Notes: generated from the sequence alone by a model not told the origin. A DNA stretch of 64,000 nucleotides from Filobacillus milosensis (GCF_004402015.1 NZ_SOPW01000003.1:204657-268656), one strand, 5' to 3'; counted from the stretch's first letter, positions 36,323-43,778 are shown. Made by a program: numbers and translations.

Positions 36323-36497
36323 TTCCGTCTCGCTCCTTGTGTAAATTTAACCATTTTTAATTGTAACACATATATATTATAATATGCTTAATAAATCTTA
36401 TCAGATTACTTGGAATTAATCCATTGTAATTTTATCGGATTAATGATAGTATAATTTTCGGTGGATAACAACAAGAAAATTAGGGGGAAATTAAATT

Positions 36498-37415
36498 ATG
36501 AATTTTAAAAAAATATTTTGGTCTATAGGAATACTATTATTACTTCTAATCGCTGGATGTGCGAATACATCATCTTCAGATGGTTCAGATAAAGAAACAT
36601 ATCCCAATGCTGATTTGTTAGTTGATACTGAGTGGGCAAAGGATCATTTAGAAGATGAGAGTATAACGTTTATTGATATGCGTGCAGAGGGATTTGATCA
36701 AGGGCATATTCCTGGTGCAGCTTCATATAATTGGGGACAGTTGGTAGATCCAGACTTTGAAGTTGAAGGTTTCTTGATTGGACCTGAAGAATTTGCTGGT
36801 CAAATGCAGAAACTGGGTGTGAATGAAGACTCTACTGTAGTCATTTATGATGATGGAAATAGTTTAGCTGCTGCTCGATTATTTTATGCACTAGAATACT
36901 ATGGTCACACAGATATTAAAATTTTAGACGGCGGATACACTGGTTGGTTAAATGCAGGTCATGATATTTCAACAGAGAAATCTTCTGTAGCTGCTGGGAA
37001 CTTTAAAGCAGAAGCTAATGAAGATTTACAATCATCTCAACAGGAAGTGTTAGATAGTTTAGATAGTAAGGATGTGGTTTTCTTAGACACACGTTCTAAA
37101 GAAGAATACACTGGTGAAAACTTACGTGCTGAGCGCGGTGGACATATTCCAAACGCTGTTCACATTGAATGGAAAGAAGCAGTAACTAAGAATGATGCAG
37201 GTGTTCCTAAATTTAAATCATTTGATGAATTAAAAGAGCAATTTGAAGAAGCTGGCGTAACTAAAGATAAGAAAATCGTACCTTATTGCCAAACAAACGT
37301 ACGTGGAGCGCATTCTTACTTTGTTTTAAGATTGCTAGGTTACGATAATGTAAGTCCATATGAAGGTTCATGGGCTCAGTGGGGGAATAACCCTGATACT
37401 CCTATTGATGGGTAA
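36498..37415 (+). CDS. Two-domain rhodanese sulfurtransferase lipoprotein
   Basis: A 305-residue sulfurtransferase exported as a lipoprotein (LLLIAGC, Cys21). It has an N-terminal inactive rhodanese domain (FIDMRAEGFDQGHIPGAASY; no Cys in the active loop) and a C-terminal active domain with Cys264 in PYCQTNVR. It would move sulfane sulfur from thiosulfate outside the membrane. First gene of an operon with a small rhodanese (10-nt gap), a TusA-like carrier and a YeeE transporter. TTAGGGGGAAATT RBS. Confidence 0.93.
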   Translation: MNFKKIFWSIGILLLLLIAGCANTSSSDGSDKETYPNADLLVDTEWAKDHLEDESITFIDMRAEGFDQGHIPGAASYNWGQLVDPDFEVEGFLIGPEEFAGQMQKLGVNEDSTVVIYDDGNSLAAARLFYALEYYGHTDIKILDGGYTGWLNAGHDISTEKSSVAAGNFKAEANEDLQSSQQEVLDSLDSKDVVFLDTRSKEEYTGENLRAERGGHIPNAVHIEWKEAVTKNDAGVPKFKSFDELKEQFEEAGVTKDKKIVPYCQTNVRGAHSYFVLRLLGYDNVSPYEGSWAQWGNNPDTPIDG

Positions 37416-37425
37416 GGTGATTTCG

Positions 37426-37794
37426 ATGACTAATGAATTAGAAGGTATTAAACAGATTGATTATAAGGAATTAAATGATCTAATAAACTCAAATTCTTCT
37501 GAATACGTTATTGATGTACGTGAATATGAGGAGTACGTGGAGGGGCATATACCAGATATTCCTCTCATTCCGATGAGTGAAATTATAGATCTAATCGATC
37601 AATTTGAAAAAGATCAACCTTATATATTTGTTTGTAGAAGTGGGCGAAGAAGTCAAGAAGTAGCAAAGTTTTTCAAAATGAATGGAATAGAGAATGTCGC
37701 TAATTACGAAGGCGGCATGCTAGAGTGGCAAGATGAAATTGAGACTGGTGAAACGAATATCATTGAAAGTATTTCTAATTTATATAAAAAGTAG
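37426..37794 (+). CDS. Single-domain rhodanese
   Basis: A 122-residue cytosolic rhodanese with persulfide Cys70 in VCRSGRRSQEVAKF and the preceding YVIDVREYEEYVEGHIPD. The loop CRSGRRS is that of PspE/GlpE-like single-domain enzymes. The frame is open upstream into the preceding gene (37360), but GTAAGGTGATTTCG places the start at ATG 37426. It probably takes sulfur delivered by the transporter encoded at the end of the same operon and passes it to the TusA-like protein. Confidence 0.93.
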   Translation: MTNELEGIKQIDYKELNDLINSNSSEYVIDVREYEEYVEGHIPDIPLIPMSEIIDLIDQFEKDQPYIFVCRSGRRSQEVAKFFKMNGIENVANYEGGMLEWQDEIETGETNIIESISNLYKK

Positions 37795-37818
37795 AGTTCT
37801 AGATTAGGAGGAATTAAC

Positions 37819-38079
37819 ATGAGTTTAAAAGCAGAAGAATTAAAAGGGTTAGAAATTAACCATCATGTTGATGGGGTAGGAGAAGTTTGCCCACACACAT
37901 TAAATATTGCTTTAAGTGCATTGAAAAAAGCAAAACCAGGTGAAGTTGTTGTTGAAGAAACAGATCATTCAATCGCAACAAAAACAATCCCAGCAGCTGT
38001 TAAGATGAATAAAATTGCAGAAGTATTAGGAATCGTAGAAGAAAACGGCTTATACAAAATCTATCTACGAAAATTGTAA
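37819..38079 (+). CDS. TusA-like sulfur carrier
   Basis: An 86-residue protein of the TusA/YedF/SirA family. The sulfur-carrying cysteine is Cys24 in GEVCPHTL; the usual CPxP is CPHT here, a variation seen in Firmicute members. EVVVEETDHSIATKTIPAAVKM is the second conserved strand-helix. AGGAGGAATTAAC RBS. It is located between rhodanese and YeeE genes, the same grouping seen in thiosulfate utilisation loci, which supports a sulfur-relay role rather than tRNA thiolation. Confidence 0.9.
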   Translation: MSLKAEELKGLEINHHVDGVGEVCPHTLNIALSALKKAKPGEVVVEETDHSIATKTIPAAVKMNKIAEVLGIVEENGLYKIYLRKL

Positions 38080-38098
38080 ACAATAAAGGTGATACAAA

Positions 38099-39232
38099 AT
38101 GGAATTTTTCTTAATAGATATGTTTATTGCTGCGGCAATCTTTGGATTTTTATACGGGTTTTTATTACAAAAAGCTGACTTTTGCTTCGTTGCTTCTGTC
38201 CGAGATTTTGTAAGTGTGAGAGACAGCCGTTTAGGAAAAGGTGTGCTCATATTGATTGCTACAGCAATGATGGGATGGGGGATAAGCTTAACCTTTGGCT
38301 GGTCAACTATTGGTGAAGTTTGGTCAGTTCCTATTGGGTTTACCAACTTAGTTGGTGGTCTTTTATTTGGTATAGGTATGACTATTGCGGGAAGTTGTGC
38401 ATCTGGTGCATTATATCGAGCGGGTATGGGATATGTTCAATTTTGGATTGTTATTATAAGCATGATGATTGGAAATATCTTGTTTGCGCTTGTATATGAT
38501 CCATGGACAGCTAACTATGTTCAGCAACCTCTCCAGTTAGCAGAATCAGGATTTAGCCTTTTCCAATTAAATCTACCTTTTTTATTACTACCGATACTAA
38601 TAGTAGGTGTAATGATTTTAATCACAATTAGACAATTCGGTGTAAAAGGGTTCTTTAACGGTTTTAAGGAAGCTGCAATGGATCTTAAAGGTAATCCTTT
38701 AAAACGTTCTCATTGGGATATCCGATTAGTTGCCTTTTTATTAGGAGTTATTGCAACTGTTCAATTTATTATAATGTCGTCAATTAGTATCACAGGGCCT
38801 GAAACGAGAATGGTCGGAGTGGCGTTATCATTCATATTTGGTGAAGAGTTCATTTATAACAACACTTATTTAAACCAAATGTTTGCGAGCTTCCCCAGCA
38901 TTGGAATAGGACCTGAAGAAACATTGATTATTTTTATCGTTCTTGGTGCATTTGTTGCTTCACTTTTAAGTGGAAGTTTCAGATTGCGTTTACCTAAAAA
39001 GAAACGTCTACCATATGCCATTGGTGGCGGATTATTGATGGGGATTTCCTCCAGACTAGCACCTGGTTGTAACATTGCAAATGTTGTTTCAGGAGTTGGC
39101 GGCCTCTCCATAAGTAGTATTATTGTGGTTATTGGTATGGCTGTCGGAGTGTTTATTGCAACTGCTTATATCTTTAAGATGCCATTATTATTATTTCAAA
39201 AAATGGATTTTGAAGATGATATAGCTAGTTAA
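38099..39232 (+). CDS. YeeE/YedE-family thiosulfate transporter (TsuA-like)
   Basis: A 377-residue membrane protein with about nine to ten helices. The three cysteines known to relay thiosulfate in TsuA are all present: Cys29 in KADFCFVAS, Cys99 in AGSCASGALYRAGMG and Cys324 in APGCNIANVVSG. It is a full-length fused form with both homologous halves. Last gene of the sulfur operon; a terminator follows at 39257-39300. Thiosulfate as substrate is inferred from the family and the neighbours. Confidence 0.92.
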   Translation: MEFFLIDMFIAAAIFGFLYGFLLQKADFCFVASVRDFVSVRDSRLGKGVLILIATAMMGWGISLTFGWSTIGEVWSVPIGFTNLVGGLLFGIGMTIAGSCASGALYRAGMGYVQFWIVIISMMIGNILFALVYDPWTANYVQQPLQLAESGFSLFQLNLPFLLLPILIVGVMILITIRQFGVKGFFNGFKEAAMDLKGNPLKRSHWDIRLVAFLLGVIATVQFIIMSSISITGPETRMVGVALSFIFGEEFIYNNTYLNQMFASFPSIGIGPEETLIIFIVLGAFVASLLSGSFRLRLPKKKRLPYAIGGGLLMGISSRLAPGCNIANVVSGVGGLSISSIIVVIGMAVGVFIATAYIFKMPLLLFQKMDFEDDIAS

Positions 39233-39256
39233 GTATAATTAATAAAATCACCTTTG

Positions 39257-39300
39257 TAGCCTCAATTTCGTTTGATGTTTAATGGAATTGAGGCTATTTT
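39257..39300 (+). terminator. Terminator of the sulfur operon
   Basis: TAGCCTCAATT and AATTGAGGCTA form the stem, then TTTT. Confidence 0.85.
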
Positions 39301-39556
39301 ATATTGCTGAAAGAGGAGCGTGTTCTAGATATGTAATTGGTCAATAGGAAGGTCTAAAAGATATTACACATAAAAACTTAAGTAATATAATTAGTAGCTA
39401 TTATAAATTTTGAATTTAGATTAACAATAATATTTAATCCTCATTAATTATTCTTCCAAAGAGGGAATAATTTAATCATGTTGAGAATGAAAAGGGGAGG
39501 ATTTTAAAATAAGAATTTTGTTCAAGGGCATACTATAGAAAAGGAGGAATATAATT

Positions 39557-39727
39557 ATGTCTGAAGAAAACAAGAATAAAAACAAGGACAAAGGTAGACA
39601 AAAAAATGTACTTAAGTACAATACAGAGCCGAAAAGAAATAATAAAACGGCAGATAACACTGAATTTGCTGAAGATAGTGAGTTTACAAATATAAACGGG
39701 AAAAGAAATAAAAGACAGAATAAATAA
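39557..39727 (+). CDS. Small basic hydrophilic protein, unknown
   Basis: A 56-residue Lys/Asn-rich protein (MSEENKNKNKDKGRQKN at the start, NGKRNKRQNK at the end). It contains EFAEDSEF in the second half, faintly like the NEEFANEPL of SspO, but the similarity is too weak to call it a spore protein. AAAGGAGGAATATAATT precedes ATG, and a hairpin terminator follows the stop, so it is likely expressed. Function unknown. The 39303-39540 gap upstream shows no other gene. Confidence 0.7.
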   Translation: MSEENKNKNKDKGRQKNVLKYNTEPKRNNKTADNTEFAEDSEFTNINGKRNKRQNK

Positions 39728-39731
39728 AAAG

Positions 39732-39761
39732 GGAATGGCTGTCAAAGTAGTCAGCCATTCC
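39732..39761 (+). terminator. Terminator after the 56-residue gene
   Basis: GGAATGGCTG and CAGCCATTCC form a perfect 10-bp stem. Confidence 0.85.
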
Positions 39762-39920
39762 AATAATTTAATTAATGCAAGTCAATAATAACTGTTACCT
39801 CATAACCTTTAATTAATTATTAAAAAGAGGTATTTTATTCTTTAGGTAATTAAAGTCACAATATACTATAAAAATGCTTGTAGTAAACAGTAATATAAAG
39901 TTTAATGATCGACTAGGTCA

Positions 39921-40547
39921 CTAATCAAGTAAATTACCTTGAGATGGTATAGGGTAATTTTTAAAAAGTTTAGCCAGATGAAGCGTATTATATGCTAACA
40001 TTTCTACATGTTTTTTAGTGAATTCATTTTGAGGACCTCGGCCGTCCATATACGAAGGTCCAGGGCCAGCTTCTCCAACCCAGTAAGCATCAACATTGGG
40101 CGGTATAACAAACCCTATATGTGAAAGTCCATATAATATAGAGGCTGCCGCATGTTTAGCTCCATCTTCATTACCAGTTACAACAACTCCACCAACTTTA
40201 TTATAATAAATGGATTGTCCCTTATTATTTGTTTCTCCACTACTTCCATATAATCTTTCAATCGCCAATGTAGCAAGACTACTCTTTTCACCGAGCCATA
40301 ATGGTGTACCTATGATGATAACATCAGCATCTCTTACCTTTTCAAAAATTTGTGGCCATTCATCACCTTTCCCCATATCTCCACTAATCCCTCGATAAAT
40401 ATTATAATCCGCTAATCGTACGGTTTCTGTTTCAACATCTTCTTTTGAAAGAATGTCTAAAACCTCATCTGAAAGTGCTTCTGTGTGTGATTGCTCAGAA
40501 GACGATTTTAATGATGCATTTAGAACTAAAGCTTTAATAGTTGTCAT
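39921..40547 (-). CDS. Flavodoxin-fold NAD(P)H-dependent reductase
   Basis: A 208-residue FMN reductase-like protein: KALVLNASLKSSSEQSHTEALSDEV holds the FMN phosphate loop, IIIGTPLWLGEKSS is the second flavin loop and GGVVVTGNEDGAKHAAASILYGL the third. The substrate is unknown. It has AAGGAGTGATACT before ATG. Its promoter region is shared with the divergent membrane gene and contains the 16-bp Crp/Fnr-like palindrome at 40611-40626, so control by the regulator encoded at 41147-41833 is likely. Confidence 0.9.
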   Translation of the reverse strand: MTTIKALVLNASLKSSSEQSHTEALSDEVLDILSKEDVETETVRLADYNIYRGISGDMGKGDEWPQIFEKVRDADVIIIGTPLWLGEKSSLATLAIERLYGSSGETNNKGQSIYYNKVGGVVVTGNEDGAKHAAASILYGLSHIGFVIPPNVDAYWVGEAGPGPSYMDGRGPQNEFTKKHVEMLAYNTLHLAKLFKNYPIPSQGNLLD

Positions 40548-40610
40548 AGTATCACTCCTTGATTAACAAATTGCCTGATAATCCTCCTTTTAAACAATTA
40601 ATTATAAGTT

Positions 40611-40626
40611 TGTAATTTAAATTACA
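40611..40626. promoter_or_regulatory. Crp/Fnr-type operator candidate, site 1
   Basis: TGTAATTTAAATTACA is a perfect 16-bp palindrome of the form TGTNA-N6-TNACA. It lies between divergent start codons at 40547 and 40683, about 18 nt upstream of a TATATA/TATACT -10 candidate for the + strand gene, a class II-like position. The identical site recurs at 42490-42505. Confidence 0.7.
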
Positions 40627-40682
40627 GATTATTATAACTATTTTATATACTCTTGGATTACTTAGAAGGAGGAGTGATTTAT

Positions 40683-41105
40683 ATGAATGGAACAAAAATT
40701 AATTATAAAAGGATAATAGTAACAGGAATTGTAGGAGGAATTATTGGCGGTGTTATATTTGGTGTTATGATGCAAGTGATGGGGCGAATTGAGATGATTG
40801 CTTCTATGATGGGAAGTCAATCACTGTTAGTTGGTTGGATTATTCACTTAATGATTAGTATTATTTTTGGTATAGGTTTTGTGCTACTAACAACAGTAAC
40901 TAAACTTAATTTAATTCTATTAACCATTTTATATGGGGCCTTAATATGGATTATTGGACCATTAATAATTATGCCAATGATGATGGGTGTGGGGACTAAT
41001 TTGGCTAATGCTTTTAGTTCTGATCAACTCATGAGTTTGATGACGCATATTTTCTTTACAGCTATTGTTGCATTAGTCGTGTATTTTCGAACAAGAAATA
41101 ATTAA
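40683..41105 (+). CDS. Four-helix membrane protein, unknown function
   Basis: A 140-residue protein with four TM helices: IVTGIVGGIIGGVIFGVMMQVM, LLVGWIIHLMISIIFGIGFVLL, LILLTILYGALIWIIGPLIIM and MSLMTHIFFTAIVALVVYF. The Gly-rich first helix and the WIIHLMIS segment recur in uncharacterised Bacillus membrane proteins. No transporter motif. AGAAGGAGGAGTG precedes ATG 40683; the frame is open 10 codons earlier without support. Likely controlled through the palindrome at 40611. Confidence 0.75.
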   Translation: MNGTKINYKRIIVTGIVGGIIGGVIFGVMMQVMGRIEMIASMMGSQSLLVGWIIHLMISIIFGIGFVLLTTVTKLNLILLTILYGALIWIIGPLIIMPMMMGVGTNLANAFSSDQLMSLMTHIFFTAIVALVVYFRTRNN

Positions 41106-41108
41106 GAG

Positions 41109-41140
41109 AAAGACCTGAGCTATACAAAGCTCAGGTCTTT
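41109..41140. terminator. Bidirectional terminator
   Basis: AAAGACCTGAGC and GCTCAGGTCTTT form a 12-bp stem between convergent genes. Confidence 0.9.
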
Positions 41141-41146
41141 CTATAT

Positions 41147-41833
41147 TCACATTTCATGTAACGTTTTGTTAGCTAAATCTACGTTAATTGAGAAAAAACG
41201 AACATTTTTCTTTATTAAACCCTCTTTTTTAAGTTGGCTAATGATTGCACTAGTAGTCTCACGTGTTGAACCTATCATATTTGCTATATCTAAATGCGTT
41301 AATTTCATTTCGATAGATTGCCATTGATCTTTACGTTTACCTGTTTTTTCACTTAATTTTAATAAAAGGTATAATATACGGTACCTGACATCACCAAGCG
41401 CAAGCTTTTCACTCATACTATAAGTTTCTTTTAACCTTGAAGAGAGAATGTTAATAAACTTTAGAGCCAATTTGGGATTTTTCTCAAGGAAATTTTCAAA
41501 TTCTTCTTTTCCTAATATACATAGATGAGAGTCAGTCATTGCTTCTGCGTAAATGTTATCGTCAGTTAATGATAAAGTAGAGGTTTCCCCAAATACGTTT
41601 CCATCAAATAAAATATCGACAGTGAATTCTTTACCTTCACTATTTATACGATATAGCCTAACTTGTCCCTGCTTTAAAAGAAATAGGGATTGCACTGGTG
41701 ATAAGGGATCTAGTATTTTAGTACCTTTTTTAATGGGCTTCATATGACTGGCTTCATCAATAATTTTTAATTCATCTATTGGTAATTCATCAAATAAACT
41801 AATCTGAGATAAGAGCATTAATTTAGAGTCCAT
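41147..41833 (-). CDS. Crp/Fnr family transcriptional regulator
   Basis: A 228-residue regulator. An N-terminal cyclic-nucleotide-binding-like beta roll (GTKILDPLSPVQSLFLLKQGQVRLYRINSEGKEF, GNVFGETSTLS), a long dimer helix, and a C-terminal winged helix with the recognition helix in LTHLDIANMIGSTRETTSAIISQLKKEG. The N-terminus lacks the cysteine cluster of E. coli FNR, and the C-terminus lacks the Cys cluster of B. subtilis Fnr, so an Fe-S oxygen sensor is unlikely; the signal is unknown. AGGGTGACTGAA supports ATG 41833. It is flanked by two identical Crp/Fnr-form palindromes. Confidence 0.92.
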   Translation of the reverse strand: MDSKLMLLSQISLFDELPIDELKIIDEASHMKPIKKGTKILDPLSPVQSLFLLKQGQVRLYRINSEGKEFTVDILFDGNVFGETSTLSLTDDNIYAEAMTDSHLCILGKEEFENFLEKNPKLALKFINILSSRLKETYSMSEKLALGDVRYRILYLLLKLSEKTGKRKDQWQSIEMKLTHLDIANMIGSTRETTSAIISQLKKEGLIKKNVRFFSINVDLANKTLHEM

Positions 41834-41899
41834 TTCAGTCACCCTTTTAACTATATTTGTTTCATTATACTAAAAAATATAACTCAAAGTGTAATAAAT

Positions 41900-41935
41900 A
41901 AAGCATGAGCTGTATATGTTTTTAGCTCATGCTTT
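41900..41935 (-). terminator. Terminator after the osmC-like gene
   Basis: AAAGCATGAGCT and AGCTCATGCTTT form a 12-bp stem. Confidence 0.85.
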
Positions 41936-41952
41936 AAACGTATCTATTAAAA

Positions 41953-42417
41953 TTATGCTTTAGTCCAACTTGGAACCATTTCTATATCTGCAGCTTCTAA
42001 TGACGTGTAGATTGGGCACCTTGAATCAACGATTTTTTGAAGTTCTTGAATTCGTTCGATTTTTTGAAGTTCTTGAATTCGTTCATCAGACTCACTTGTG
42101 GACACTTTAGCATTCACAAATATTTTTTGAAAATATGGTCTAACTCCTTCTTTTCCCATCATTCCATTTGGGTCAAGTTCACCTTTAACTTCAAATTCAA
42201 TACCTTGTAAATCAAAATTAATTTCTTTGGCTACCATATTAGCAATAACATTTTCACAACCAGCTAATGAAACCAATAGTGTGCCAAGTGGATTAGCACC
42301 TTCGTCTCTACCTCCCATAGAAGATGGTTCGTCAATAATTATTTGATGATCTTTGGAATGCCCCACTGTTTGCATGCCTTTAGCACTAGCTTTAATTTCT
42401 TCTACCATTGTAGACAT
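41953..42417 (-). CDS. OsmC-family protein with a 9-residue tandem insertion
   Basis: A 154-residue OsmC/Ohr-fold protein. The first redox Cys is in VSLAGCENVIANMVAK and the second in DSRCPIYTSLEAADIEM. OsmC-like proteins reduce organic hydroperoxides. Between the two halves, ERIQELQKI occurs twice in a row because of an exact 27-bp DNA duplication (42031-42084). This lengthens the helix that carries the second Cys and could alter activity. AAGAGGAGTGATCAAT precedes ATG 42417. A Crp/Fnr-form palindrome lies 73 nt upstream. Confidence 0.92.
   Translation of the reverse strand: MSTMVEEIKASAKGMQTVGHSKDHQIIIDEPSSMGGRDEGANPLGTLLVSLAGCENVIANMVAKEINFDLQGIEFEVKGELDPNGMMGKEGVRPYFQKIFVNAKVSTSESDERIQELQKIERIQELQKIVDSRCPIYTSLEAADIEMVPSWTKA
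42031..42084. repeat. 27-bp exact tandem duplication inside the osmC-like gene
   Basis: The unit beginning GATTTTTTGAAGTTC (+ strand) at 42031-42057 is repeated exactly at 42058-42084. It is in frame and adds nine codons (ERIQELQKI). Confidence 0.97.
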
Positions 42418-42832
42418 ATTGATCACTCCTCTTAATAGTAGTGTTTGATTGTTACATGTTATATTCTAACCATTTTGATGAAATTATGATGTAATTTAAA
42501 TTACATAGAAAATATTCGCTATATGAAAGATAGATTACTTAGTTTTGTGATTTTATCCCTTAAAGTTATATTTATAAGTGAGAAAAGCTATTAAATATTG
42601 GAGCTTAAAAGTAAATGGGGTTATAAATTAGTACATGGGTAACTTATACAGAACCAGACGTTTATTATCTAGTCTGACTGATACAGAAATTAGAGATCAA
42701 TGCGGTAAAAAGGTGGGGGACTTAATATAAATGCTAGTTTATAATATGAAATACAAATGGAAAACTAGGTACTGTCCCAAAGGTATTGATGAAGTTTATA
42801 GAATGGTCTTGTTAATTATAAGAGGTGATCTA
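42418..42832. other. Control region and spacer between osmC-like and glutaredoxin-like genes
   Basis: It holds the Crp/Fnr-like palindrome and promoter of the osmC-like gene. From 42590 to 42820 there are short open stretches with no RBS-supported start, so no gene is called; a leader or a decayed gene is possible. Confidence 0.4.
42490..42505. promoter_or_regulatory. Crp/Fnr-type operator candidate, site 2
   Basis: TGTAATTTAAATTACA, identical to site 1 at 40611-40626. On the minus strand it is followed 26 nt later by TATAAC, a -10 candidate for the osmC-like gene. Confidence 0.7.
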
Positions 42833-43039
42833 ATGGAAAATTTATTGTTTGTTATTAATAGTTGTAAAAGATGTCAACGTTCAATAAATTACTTAAAAAA
42901 ACACAACATAGATTTTGAATTAGTAAATGTTATAGAGGAAGATGCATCTAGGTACAATCATATTTTAATAGATCAACCTTTACCTTTGTTGTTGAGGGAA
43001 GCTACAGTATACTCGTTTGAGGAAATTTTAAGGTTATAA
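42833..43039 (+). CDS. Small glutaredoxin-like CxxC protein
   Basis: A 68-residue protein with a thioredoxin-fold start (LLFVINSCKRCQRSINYLKKHNIDFELVNV): one strand, then the redox pair C11-KR-C14, helix and second strand, the glutaredoxin pattern. The usual TVP cis-proline loop is not obvious; DQPLPLLLREATVYSFEEIL may replace it. AGAGGTGATCTA precedes ATG 42833; the frame is open further upstream without an RBS. It lies 77 nt before the selenocysteine candidate gene and could supply electrons to it, but that is inference. Confidence 0.7.
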   Translation: MENLLFVINSCKRCQRSINYLKKHNIDFELVNVIEEDASRYNHILIDQPLPLLLREATVYSFEEILRL

Positions 43040-43116
43040 ATTATAAATGCATGTTGATAAACTAAAACATTATCTATATAATTTTACTAAATTAGAGAGG
43101 GTGTGAGTACTTAATT

Positions 43117-43662
43117 ATGGGTGCACGAATTCAGATGATTGATTCAGATGAAGCGGAAGGTAAATTAAAAGATCTTTATGATAAGTTTAATGGAAAGATG
43201 GCTAATATACTAAAAGTACATTCTTTGAATCCAAAATCATTAGAGGCTCATTTGGAATATTATAAAGTAATTATGTTTGGTAAATCACCCCTATCACGAT
43301 CGGTTAGAGAAATGATAGCTACCGTTGTATCTGTAGAAAATGAGTGTTTTTACTGAACTGAACACCATGGGGCGGCGCTCCATATGTTAACTAAAGATGA
43401 ACTTCTAGTGAAGCAATTAAAAAAAGACTACAAACTGGCTGATTTAGATGATAAAACCATTGCTATTTTAACGTATGCAGTAAAATTAACTCTAAAACCG
43501 CATAGTGTTACAGATGAGGATGTAATTGAATTAAAGGAGTTTGGGTGTTCAGATTTAGAAGTACTTGATGTTTGTCAGATTGCTTCGTACTTTAATTTTG
43601 TAAATAGAATAGCAGAGGGACTAGGTGTCAAATTAGAAAAAGATTTTTACTATAATTCTTAA
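43117..43662 (+). CDS. Peroxidase-related AhpD-like protein, candidate selenoprotein (CxxU)
   Basis: One continuous 181-residue frame interrupted only by TGA at codon 80 (43354-43356). The first part has ILKVHSLNPKSLEAHLEYYK and MFGKSPLSRSVREMIATVVS, the second TEHHGAALH, LTYAVKLTLKPHSVT and IASYFNFVNRIAEGLGVKLE: together these are the complete peroxidase-related (TIGR01926-like) AhpD family, normally with a CxxC active site. Here the site reads C77-F-Y-UGA-TEHHG, so UGA replaces precisely the second active-site cysteine. A stable hairpin follows the UGA directly. AhpD-like CxxU selenoproteins are known from bacteria. The alternative is a nonsense mutation. GAGAGGGTGTGAG lies before ATG 43117. 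Confidence 0.8.
43354..43388 (+). promoter_or_regulatory. UGA codon and bacterial SECIS-like hairpin
   Basis: Sixteen nt after UGA comes the apical loop CGGCG (43373-43377). The upper stem is ATGGGG (43367-43372) paired with CTCCAT (43378-43383), including one G-U. A CC/A internal bulge separates it from the lower stem AACA (43361-43364) with TGTT (43385-43388). A guanine at loop position 2, a 6-bp upper stem and the 16-nt spacing all fit the general bacterial SECIS pattern. The stretch GGGGCGGCGCTCC is strikingly GC-rich for this genome and uses rare G/C-ending codons. Confidence 0.7.
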
Positions 43663-43778
43663 ATTGATATTATCTTTCTTCATTAAATAACGAATATGCT
43701 GGTTCACCATGATTTACAACTAATTAAATGCATATATTTAAAAATTATATTATTATCTCTAATAATTAATCAATACAT

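Noticed and set aside
42590..42820. A gene or second selenoprotein upstream of the glutaredoxin-like gene
   Set aside because: Short open stretches (one with an internal TGA) lack an RBS-supported start and show no Cys-containing motif at the TGA.
43384..43662. Separate 92-residue gene starting at ATG 43384
   Set aside because: No RBS precedes it (the sequence there is the GC-rich hairpin), and its product is exactly the second half of the AhpD-like protein in the same frame. It is better read as part of one gene through the UGA.
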